Below are positions 47,330 through 56,989 of a stretch of DNA of 64,000 bases, piece by piece. Origin of the DNA: Patiria pectinifera (taxonomy: Eukaryota; Echinodermata; Asteroidea; Valvatida; Asterinidae); assembly GCA_029964075.1 (NCBI GenBank), contig CM057135.1:14162863-14226862 (forward strand), read 5' to 3'. The position numbers and the translations under genes are program-made. The notes under the pieces were generated by a model. The model searched no databases. It was not told the origin of the DNA and saw only the letters and a list, made by a program, of their open reading frames with translations. Numbering within the stretch: the first letter of the stretch is position 1; every line of letters starts with the position of its first letter.

Positions 47330-47715
47330 ATACGTACGACATGTAAGTCGTAAATCGTACGAGATACAAGTCGTTCTCACAAGATATGTTGTGTACGACA
47401 TAATCGACAAACAAGTCGAACATACGAGTTACAATTCATATTTTGTACACACGAAATATTAAGTCGTACTTATATACGACTTTGTCGTATGCGACATATA
47501 TTGTACCCTGTCAACTTGACTTATGCACTACATATATGTCGTACCGGCACCTGTCGACATTATGTCATATCTTTGATATGTCATACCCTGTCGACATAAT
47601 ATGTCGTACCCTGTCGATGATATTAGTCGTACCCTGTCGATGATATTAGTCGTACCCTGTCGAATTATGTCGTACCCTGTCGATTATATTAGTGGTACAT
47701 ACGACATATAACTTA
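47330..47715. repeat. Degenerate GTCGTACCCTGTCGA-type repeats
   Basis: Scattered tandem copies of short units such as GTCGTACCCTGTCGATGATA and TATGTCGTAC, with ACGACATA complements, fill the interval. No gene. Confidence 0.75.
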
Positions 47716-48244
47716 TAAGTTGTTCATATAAGTTAAAATCAGTCTTACAGAATAAGTTTGCTGAAGGAGAGATATTTTTTCCCCATATCCCCTTGACAGC
47801 TTAGGAGAAATACCCCCCAAAAGTCAGCGGATGATATACTCGATAGTGTGAGCGCTTTTTTGCCGCTGAACGTGAAAGCGCAGCGTTTCTCACTGGACGG
47901 CCCCAACGTGACCTCTGTGCATGGTGACATCGTTTTTGCCGGCGTGCGGTTTTGTACCATTTGCCGTTTTTTGAAGGTCTAATTTTTTCATCCTTTTTCA
48001 TTTCATTTTCGACCCAAACTATGTGTAACTTTATAAATATTATTCTACTATCATTTAAGATTTTAAGGGGGTGTTTTACAATAATTATTGTTACCACAGG
48101 CCGTCTGGTTTATAAACCTTTGGTCGTATTATGCAATTTAATAAATGAAAAAAAGTAAAACTGCTGCATTCATTTTTTTGTCAGCCGTTATCCAATGAGA
48201 GAAGACTATTTACCATAGCGCGTACTAATTATCATATTCAGCAT
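47716..48244. other. No gene recognised
   Basis: Ordinary mixed sequence inside the right part of the Harbinger element; ORFs here lack motifs. Confidence 0.4.
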
Positions 48245-48450
48245 ACACGGTTGCGTCAAGGCTATCTTCCGCCTCGACTTACTGTACGGCTGTTTGCGGA
48301 AGTGAGTGTGGGGCGTACGTACATGCACACAAAGCACACGCAAGGGTCGTTGGGGCTAACGGTATAGTACAACATTGTGTTGCTGCGCGCGCGGTGTGCG
48401 GTAGCGGGAACAAGCTCAAAATGGGAACAAGCTGATAGCCTTGGTCAAGG
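48245..48450. repeat. Harbinger right terminal inverted repeat
   Basis: Inverted partner of 36970-37190; CTATCTTCCGCCTCGACT and TGCGGTAGCGGGAACAAGCT are its plus-strand landmarks. Confidence 0.9.
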
Positions 48451-50505
48451 CTAAGCCACCCCCAAGTTAGATCACCCACCGAACCACATAAGTCAGATGC
48501 GACTATCCAAACTGAACAAACGACAGCCATACAAACGGAGCCTACGCATCAGTGCCTTTGCAGTGAACAAACATCCTAGAACTACTCACTGGAGTGATGC
48601 AAATCTGGGACTCCATCAAGAACGCGAGAGAATAGTTGCAACAAAGTCTCTAATCTAACACCTCCGTCTCCCTAAAGAACCTAAAAAAGCCAAAGAAAAA
48701 CGTGGTACACGGAGCAAAACAACATCGCAGTCACCAACCGGCACAAGGAAAACTGATACTCAGAAAACACAGCAGAAGAAAACCGACTCTCTACCAACTA
48801 ACCAACAAATTGGAAATCAACTCCCAAAAGGCAAACAAAATACGACATCATGAATATCTCCACTATTATGACTAGCCTTCTTATTTTACAATGGAATGCA
48901 CAATCTCTCACAGCACACCATGAAGAACTTAAAGCGGCTATTAATTCCTGGTCCACTAAGCCTGACATCATTTGTATACAAGAAACATGGTTGAAAGATG
49001 ACAAAAATGCCTGGTTACGATGTCTACCGATGTGATAGGAAAAACACCACCAAAAAAGTGGTGGAGGATGTGCATTTCTTGTAAAATATGGCGTTGGGTT
49101 TAAGTACAAATCTGGCTCTGACACTCCTGTAGAATTTCAGATTGGTGAAATCTATGATGACTGCAAGAATAAAATCAACATCATTAATATTTATAATCCT
49201 TGTACCCAATTAGAATTGGACTCTCTTAACCAGATTATAGGAAAAATTGACAAGCCCTATAACATCTGCGGAGATCTAAATGGTCACAACCCACTTTGGG
49301 GCAGCTCTAAACTTGACCACAATGGGCAAGTTCTTGACGACGTTATATCCGATAACAACATGGTTTGCCTTAACACCGGAGAAGGAACTAGGATTAACTC
49401 GTCTCACTGCTCTCTCTCCTGCATTGATATTACTCTAGCTTCTCCTTGCATAGCCGCCAAATGTGACTGGTCAGTACTTGACAACACCTGGGGAAGCGAC
49501 CATTGCCCAATTCTCATCGAAATCAATCATCGCATTTACAAAAGTCCTTCCAATAAACTACAAAGATGGTCACTGAAAAAAGCTGACTGGAGGAGATACG
49601 AAGATGAATGCAATCGACTCATCAATAAACCGGATGAATCAGCCAAAATAGATGATGAATATAACAATTTCATACATGATCTTGACCTTGCCATGACCAA
49701 TTCAATTCCTAAAACAGACCCTAACCATCATAAATCGCCTACTCCTTGGTCGAACAAAGACTGTAAAAGAGCCATTGAGGAGAAAAAGGAGGCTTTGAAA
49801 AAAAGTAAGGAAAACCAGGCTTCCGTCCGACCTAATAACCTACAAACGGGCTTGTGCAATCGCTAAGAAAACCACCAAGACTGCTAAAAGGAACGACTGG
49901 GAGAAATGTTGCAGCGACCTTACAACTAAAACTAATACTAAACTCATCTGGAACAAGGTAAAACGGATCGAATCAACGCAGAAGAAAATTAACATTCTAG
50001 TTATCCACTACAATGGTGTCGATGCTATCACAGATAAAGATAAAGCAGAGGCACTTGTCGACAACTTCGCCAAAATAAGTAGTACTAGCAATTACAATTC
50101 CTCCTTCATCAATACTAAACGAGATGCTGAAAAGAATATCCAACTTAATAACAGCAATGACAGTGTTATTAATGAGCCTTTAACATTGATGAGGTAAACC
50201 ATGCTATCGATGCTTCTAAATGCACCACCCCTGGTAAAGACGTAATTAGTAATATGGTCATTAAACATCTCCCCATCAAAGTTCGTGAATACCTGCTTAT
50301 TATATTTAATATGATTTGGCACACTTTCCAATGTCCCATGCAATGGAAAGAAACTATTTCCTTCCAATCCTCAAACCAGGGAAAGATCTTGTCAACCCTT
50401 CATCCTACCGACCTATAGCCCTCACCTCCACCTTATGTAAACTGATGGAACGAATGATTAATTGCCGTCTTCTCTGGTACATTGAAACAAATGATCTTTT
50501 CAGCC

Positions 50506-50637
50506 GGTGACTGCTCTATGTTCCGACACCCCTATGTTCCGACAACCTAGATTGTGTTACTCCCGGTTAGGGTTAGGGTTAGGAATAGGAATATGTGCAG
50601 TCGGAACATAGGGGTGTCGGAACATAGAGGTGTAACC
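50506..50637. mobile_element. 132-bp MITE with 8-bp target duplication and TTAGGG repeats
   Basis: TTTCAGCC flanks both ends (50498-50505 and 50638-50645). Ends are inverted: GCTCTATGTTCCGACACCCC on the left and GGGGTGTCGGAACATAGAGG on the right, with a second nested copy of the same word in each arm. The loop holds GGTTAGGGTTAGGGTTAGG. An 8-bp duplication suggests a hAT-type mobiliser. It interrupts the RT frame. Confidence 0.9.
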
Positions 50638-51415
50638 TTTCAGCCAACAACAGCGTGGATTCAGAAAAGGCCGCAGCACCAAAGACCACATTATCAATCT
50701 GGAGTCATCGATCAATAAAGCCCGGGCGAACAAAGAAAGCACTCTTGCGGTTTTCCTACACGTCGAAAAGGCCTACGATATGCTATGGCGCAAAGGGGTC
50801 ATCATCAAACTTCAAGCCATGGGCATATATGGTCGCGTTAGCTGCTGGATTAACAACGTCCTCAGCGACAGGAAAATTCAAGTAAAAACTAATGACACCC
50901 TCTCCACAGAAAGAATTCAAAAAAATGGCGTCCCTCAAGGCAGTGTCATCAGCCCCCTTTTGTTCAATATTGCAGTTAACGATCTTTCCCACCACATACC
51001 TGATGTTCACATGTCTCAATATGCCGACGATATAGCGATCTGGAAGTCAAACAGAAACATCCCATTCATTCAAAAGAAAATCCAAAAAAGTCTCAACAAT
51101 ATCCTTTCATGGTGCGGAAAATGGGGATTCAAGCTCTCTCAACCCAAAACGATAGCGATCTTCTTCACAAACAAACAAAAAACTAATATTTCTCTCCTCC
51201 TTCAAGACCATTATATCCAAATCCCCCAATCATCTTAATTCCTAGGTGTCACTTTTGACAGCAAGTTAACCTGGAAGCACCACATTAACAATATTGTTAC
51301 TAAATGTAAAAGAAAACTGAACTTTTTGCGATGCATTAGCGGAACTACATGGGGCGCTGACTGTAAGACACTTTTCCAGTTATATAATGCCCTTATTAAA
51401 CCGATCCTTGAATAT

Positions 51416-51705
51416 TGTAACGGCGGTGCCGGGCCGCCGGCAGAGGACGCCAGCACGGACCCACGGTGCAACCGTAGCGTTGGGACCCCTGCTGCTGGGC
51501 CAGGGAGACCCGTTGCCAGAATGCGCCGACTCAGTAGTGTGACTTTTGTATAGCGTTCCTTTTTGTTGTGAGTTGTATAAAGAGAGAGCCTAGTGTAAAG
51601 AAAGTGGAGAGAATAAATGGCCGGAGAGCCCCGAAACCCTGAAGAATAGTGTCTGTGGTTTCCTTCGTCTGGCGTGTGAGAACCCTAGATTCGTTCTACG
51701 TTACA
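51416..51705. repeat. Left LTR of the TRIM
   Basis: TG...CA ends; contains TATAAAGAGAGAG and, downstream, AATAAATGG, which fit a promoter and polyadenylation signal. Confidence 0.92.
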
Positions 51706-52429
51706 TTGGTGGCAGCCGTGGCATGTCTGACGATGGAAAACAGGTAGAATTGGAGTGTTTTTCGCCATGAATACACCGGGTCGAGTTAGTCTGGCGTCCG
51801 ACTCGTGACGCGGCGGGTACGCACGCTGGATCAGGGCCTCGCAGAGCGTAAACCAACCTGGTGAGATGGCCAGCAAAGCGGTCGTCACGTTGGATGACTC
51901 GGAGTTTGACTTTTTCAGGGTTTCGGGGAGCCAGCTAGGCCCACATGCTAAATCCCATGGAGAATCGCGTCGCGCTGTGCACCACAGCGCAACAGACGCT
52001 CCGTTCCACTCGGAACACTGCCGAGTTGTGCCTGTTGATAAAGCGGGGCTGGCCGGGCTTGATCGTCCGGAGACACCCGCATCAACACACTTGCCAGGTC
52101 CCACGAGGGGCCGCCCCGTGCTGTAGACGCTGGCGCAGCGGATGTCTCGTTCCATTCGGAGCGATTCCGAGCTGTGCTGGTTGATGCAGCGGGGGCAGGT
52201 TTTCGTCCTGGGGCAACCCACAACCCCTACGCTCATAAAAATAGTGCTAGGCCCCACATGGAAGCACCACTCGGTGCTTACATGGATACGACTGGTGCGG
52301 CCTCCCATTCGGGGTGCCCCCAGGCTGGATTTTCCCATATACCGGGGGCGGGAAACCGTCAGAGTCCTGACCTCCACTTGGAGCAGACTTGCACTGCACG
52401 ACTCTATGGGACGGGACCAGTGGACTTGC

Positions 52430-52865
52430 TCCGCGCACGAGTCAATGGAGCGGAGCCGGTAGAGTTGTTCCGCATGGAATTCAATGGAGCGGAACCGGTA
52501 AAGTGGCTCCGCACGGGAGTCAATGGAGCGGAGCCGGTAAAGTTGCTCCGCACGGGAATCAATGGAGCGGAGCCGGTAGAGTCGCTCCGCACGGGATTCA
52601 ATGGAGCGGAGCCGATGGAGTTGCTCCGCACGGGAGTCAATGGAGCGGAGCCGATGGAGTTGCTCCGCACGGGGTTCAATGGAGCGGAGCTGGCGAGGTT
52701 GCTCCGCATTGGAGTCTATGGGGCGGAGCCAATGGAGTTGCTCCTCATGGGAGTCAATGGAATGGAGCCGACAGAGTGGCTCCGCACGGGAGTTAATGGA
52801 GCGGAACCTTGGAGTTGCTCCGCACGGGAGTCGATGGAGTTGCTCCGCACAGGAGTCAATGGAGA
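52430..52865. repeat. 39-bp minisatellite inside the TRIM
   Basis: About eleven units of TTGCTCCGCACGGGAGTCAA plus TGGAGCGGAGCCGATGGAG-type sequence. Thirty-nine is thirteen codons, so all frames stay open and produce long artificial ORFs on both strands. Confidence 0.92.
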
Positions 52866-53017
52866 GGAGACCCCGGGGTTGGCCCAGAGGAGAACCCAGA
52901 GGTGATCCCAGAGTTGACCCCGGAGGAGACCACAGAGGAGACCAGGAGACCCTAGCGGATACCCCAGTGGAGGCGCCACCTTGTTCGGGGACGAACAAGG
53001 GTCCTCGGAGGGGGCTG

Positions 53018-53306
53018 TGTAACGGCGGTGCCGGGCCGCCTGCAGAGGGCGCCAGCACGGACCCACGGTGCAACCGTAGCGTTGGGACCCCTGCTGCTAG
53101 GCCAGGGAGACCCGTTGCCAGACTGCACCGACTCAGTAGTGTGACTTTTGTATAGCGGCCTTTTTGTTGTGAGTTGTATAAAGAGAGAGCCTCGTGTAAA
53201 GAAAGTGGAAAGAATAAATGGCCGGAGAGCCCCGAAACCCTTAAGAATAGTGTCAGTGGTTTCGTTCGTCTGGCGTGTGAGAACCCCAGATTCGTTCTAC
53301 GTTACA
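53018..53306. repeat. Right LTR of the TRIM
   Basis: Near-identical to 51416-51705, with small differences such as CCTGCAGAGGGCGCC for CCGGCAGAGGACGCC. Confidence 0.92.
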
Positions 53307-54309
53307 ATATGGTTGCAAAGCTTTTGATTCAGCTTCAGCCACTATCGAACAGAAGTTGGACAGTATCCAATACCAGTCACTAAAAATCTGCACTGGAGCC
53401 CTCCAAGGCTCACCTTTGTATAAACTTCAACTTGAATGTGGCGACCCCCCACTGAATCTTCGTCGCCAATTCCTAAGTAATCTGCACAATATCAAAACAA
53501 ATGCCCATAAAAATCATCCTAACCACCATCTCCAACAGGACAATTGGCAGAAAAACTACTTCACAGAGAAATGGAGACTAACTGCTCATAAAACCCCTTT
53601 TGAAGCTAGAATTACTCGACACCCTATTGAAACGTTTCCTTTAATCAACCCTTTCCCATATTGGCATTATTATAAACCTAGTATATCTACAGAAATTGTC
53701 TCCCAGGTGTCGCATAAAAATGATATCAACATCAGAGGCAGTATTAGCAAAGAAATTATTAACAATGTCTGGAACAATTCACTCCAAATCTATACTGATG
53801 GTTCCTTTAACCCCGCATTAGGAACACACTCTCGTAAAAAATTGGTCCGGGTGGTGGGTATAGGAAAACCTTTACTAGCGTGGGGTTTTCTGTAGAAAGG
53901 GCCAGAACGCTTATCTTTCCGGCTAATTACACTTTACTAGCTGCCAGTGCACAGGTGTAATCAGAGAGCTCTTGCGGTTTTGAAAAATTACACAGGGGTT
54001 ACATACACCACACATGTGTGAGCAAGTGTTGCATGTGGAATTGTCATAGATGTCCACGTATTGAATATTTTAGGAGGGTCCCAATGTACTTTGTGCGCAC
54101 ACGATCCTCTCAGTGCATTCTACCATGATTCCACTTGTAAACGTTTACAGGCATATTTAGGCTGCGGGTACCATATTTTATCTGTGTGCGGGTTAATTAA
54201 TATTTGCATTTACGGAAAGTCCGTAAAATTACGGCAAAAAATACGGGACATTTCACTTTACGGAGTCCGTAAATTTACGGACATTTTTAACAGTGATATA
54301 TTTATCATT

Positions 54310-54450
54310 GGGCGTACGTGCACTTAATACATCCCTTTTTAAACAGACGCGCATCCCTTTTTTCCCATAAGTCAAGCGTGCCTATCATTGGTCGTGTACT
54401 TAATACTCGCATCCCTTTTTAAACAGACTTGCATCCCTTTTTTCCCCTTA
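54310..54450. repeat. Tandem duplication of about 90 bp
   Basis: CATCCCTTTTTAAACAGACG, CGCATCCCTTTTTTCCC and GTCAAGCGTGCCTATCATTG-like words recur in order from about 54290 and again from about 54370. Confidence 0.6.
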
Positions 54451-55679
54451 AAACATGTACCCATGGGAAGACAGCGGGATATGTGCCTTGAGGTCACTCC
54501 GAGTGAAAATAGCCGTAGGCCTATGTTGACTTGTCATAGTATAAGAATTACTTTTTTATTATAGCTTTGTATTCTGTTTCCGTCAATTAAAAGTGTTAGC
54601 GGTATGAAATTTCATAATCTTTAGTCAGTAGTAGGAATGGACATTATAACGTCCGTGATTTTGGTTATGTTTTCTTTTCTGTTTCTTATTAAGGCGAATT
54701 ATAGGCTTAAAAAAAAACACACTAAACTCTCGGCCAACCTTTTCTATGTTTTACATCCTTTCTGTTAAGAGCATTGGTACCGGTCCCAACGTTATCGATG
54801 GTAATGTTGGGAGGATTTCAGTCGGGTCGCAAAATATATGTTTCTGAATTTGTGAAGCAACATTACGCCATAACTGAACAGTGGATGAGGTCTTCATTCG
54901 ATGTCTCATTATTTTGCTTGAAAGATGGGAAATAAAAGAAACATTCTTCAAGGTGAAAGTTGAAAGCAAAAGCACGCAGCTAGAGAGTCTGTTTTCCTTC
55001 CTCTGCTTTTATTCATGTTTCACTCTTTACTTTATTTATGTGATCGTAGATTCAATCATGGAGGAGTATAGGCCTACGGTGTGTGCTGGTTTGACACCGC
55101 GACACCGTGTCACGTGTTTCTCCGTCAACAGACTTATTTATCTCCGTATTTTGTAAGCGTTCTAGTAATATCTGACACGTTTAATAATGCCGAGCTTTAT
55201 GGTACAAACATCACGAATCAATTACAGAAGTATTTAATCACAAGAATAATGGTAGGAAACTGCGCTATACATGTATGCATGTGTATAATCATGTCACCGC
55301 TCTTTGGCACAGTGACCGGATTCGTGATTCAACCAATCAGCTGTGTGGAAACCAACACGTACGGGATGACTGCACTAATCTGCCCAGCGGTCAACTTGTT
55401 GCACCAGCTGTGATCCAATGAAGCATTAATAACCTTATCTGGCCCTTGTTTATCAACACAAAACCACATCCAGTACTTATAAAGAAAAAGTTAAAGAAAG
55501 GGACCCCGACCATTTTTTACGAGAGTGTGTTCCTAATGTAGGTCGGATGGGGGTCAGGGGACCATGGTCAAGTGTCCAAAATGTCGAGTTTAAATAACAA
55601 GCGCCGTTTTTGGACTTAAATGTTGAGATTGACCCCTGATACCAAAAACGCTACTTAAGAATGCAAAAAAGTCGGATAA

Positions 55680-56390
55680 AGTTAGTTAAGAATGACACTA
55701 ATTAGTTACTAATTAGCATTTTAATTAACATTTTGAGCACAAACATGATTTTCGTGACAAGTAACTTCTATAAGTGACTTGAAACAGTATGTGTAACTTA
55801 AGAATGAAAAAAGTTGGATAAAGCTACTTAAAAACGAATTATGTATTTGTTTTATTTATTTATTTCTCATATTTGTTCACCCAAACAGTAGAAGATGGTT
55901 TCCATTGAGGCCCGGCGCCCAGTTATGATAAATAATTATGATGACATCACGAAACTAAAATCAGAACCAAACTAAATAAACAAGAAACAATTATGCCATA
56001 AGAACAATCATAACTTAGACGTTAATCGCTTACATTGACGTGATTAATATAAATGACACTTATTAGCACTTTAATTAATATTTCGAGCATAAACATGATA
56101 TTTGTGGCAAATAACTCTAATAAGTGACCTGAAACAGTATTTGAAACTTAAGAATGAAAAAAAGTTGGATAAAACTACTTAAGAACGATTTCAGATTTAT
56201 TTATTTTAAATTATTTATACGCCCAAACAGCAGAAGCTGGTTTCCATTGATGTCCAGTGATGATTAATAATTATATTGAATTTTGGAGCAAAAAAATGAT
56301 TTTGGTGACAAATAACTGACCCGAAACAATGTCTATATCATAAGAATATAAAACCAGTTGGACGAAGGTACTGATCAGAAACGTTCAAAA
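55680..56390. repeat. Three diverged tandem units of roughly 230-370 bp
   Basis: Each unit has AGCATAAACATGAT-type sequence, then TAAGTGACTTGAAACAGTAT, AACTTAAGAATGAAAAAAGT and (units one and two) a GGTTTCCATTGA block. The third is partial. The origin is unknown. Confidence 0.65.
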
Positions 56391-56989
56391 ACAACTGGAG
56401 TGGTATTCTCACTGGTAATTATGAACGCTATAACACGATAACACATGATCTATATAATGACTTAAATTATCAACTTATGATCAATTTGACTTGAAAATAT
56501 GAGTTTAACACCAAAAATAACGCGTTTGGAATTTCAACCCAGATTAATGGGTGAATTAGTGTGAATGTTCTCTAATCTGTCCTGCGATTTGAATTAAAGT
56601 GTAGGTAAGAAAGACACGTCTACTTCCCGAAAACTAATTAGGCCTACGAATCATTGAGTAATAGTTTTTAAAATGATTGAAGGCATATTTTATTTAGCAG
56701 TCATACTGCGTGTTTCATATGATGGAACGATGTAGGTGAGACAGTGCTAAGATTAGCTAAATTTGTTCAGGGCATAGGCTGATCAGCGATCTCTCTCACA
56801 GAACCTTTTTCCAGAGGAAACTGTTGCTTCTCTGAAAGCTTAGCATATATTGCGAGATTATGGGCACTGCACGATGCACGGTGCCAAGCAGCATTTCCCA
56901 CTCTAAGATGTTTTTGACTGCGCAACGCCGATGAGAAACGTACTAACTTTACAAAGGGAAAGAATTTGGTAAACTTCTTTGTCGTTGTA

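Larger units (their letters stand above)
36970..48450 (+). mobile_element. Harbinger DNA transposon, 11.5 kb, inserted in a retrotransposon
   Basis: Terminal inverted repeats are at 36970-37190 and 48245-48450, starting (C)CCTTGACCAAGGCTATCAG and ending with its complement. CTA flanks both ends (36967-36969 and 48451-48453), a 3-bp duplication as expected for PIF/Harbinger. Inside are a DDE transposase on the plus strand (38424-40194) and a Myb-like gene on the minus strand (43071-45401), the classic two-gene set. Retrotransposon coding lies on both outer sides and is continuous in orientation, which shows insertion into it. Further inverted homology (37806-38250 with 46869-47312) lies inside the TIRs. 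Confidence 0.88.
51416..53306. mobile_element. TRIM-like non-autonomous LTR retrotransposon
   Basis: LTRs of 290 and 289 bp (51416-51705 and 53018-53306) begin TGTAACGGCGG and end CTACGTTACA. ATAT flanks the whole (51412-51415 and 53307-53310). TTGGTGGCAGCCGTGG after the left LTR is a likely primer-binding site, and GGAGGGGGCTG before the right LTR a polypurine tract. The internal 1.3 kb has no gag-pol motifs, only a 39-bp repeat array. The LTRs differ at roughly ten positions, so the insertion is fairly young relative to its host element. Confidence 0.92.
48454..53960 (+). pseudogene. I/Nimb-like retrotransposon ORF2: endonuclease, RT, RNase H
   Basis: After a decayed ORF1 tail, ORF2 starts near 48850-48885 (LLILQWNAQSLTAHHEELK, IICIQETWLK). 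The endonuclease continues (PYNICGDLNGHNPLWG, SCIDITLAS, WGSDHCPILIE). The RT shows SSYRPIALTSTLCKLMERM, GVPQGSVISPLLFNIAVND and catalytic QYADDIAIW. RNase H shows LQIYTDGSFNP near 53790. Frameshifts lie near 49030, 49850 and 50195, with a stop at 51236. A 132-bp MITE sits at 50506 and a TRIM at 51416; RT coding rejoins cleanly across both when their target duplications are considered. RNase H plus a CCHC gag place it near the I group. Its 3' end near 54 kb is unclear. Confidence 0.85.
53961..56900. other. Non-coding, AT-rich stretch with repeats
   Basis: No supported gene. It includes paired TTTACGGA/TCCGTAAA palindromes at 54207-54285, a duplicated block at 54310-54450, and the repeat group at 55680-56390. 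Confidence 0.5.

Noticed and set aside
50566-50586. Telomere or chromosome end
   Set aside because: Only three TTAGGG units, inside a MITE with clear ends and target duplication.
51685-53073. 462-codon minus-strand frame and several plus-strand frames in the TRIM
   Set aside because: All are made open by the 39-bp array and run into the LTRs; no protein motif is present.
55081-55413. 110-codon plus-strand frame
   Set aside because: No motif or codon bias, and it lies in AT-rich repeat-bearing sequence.
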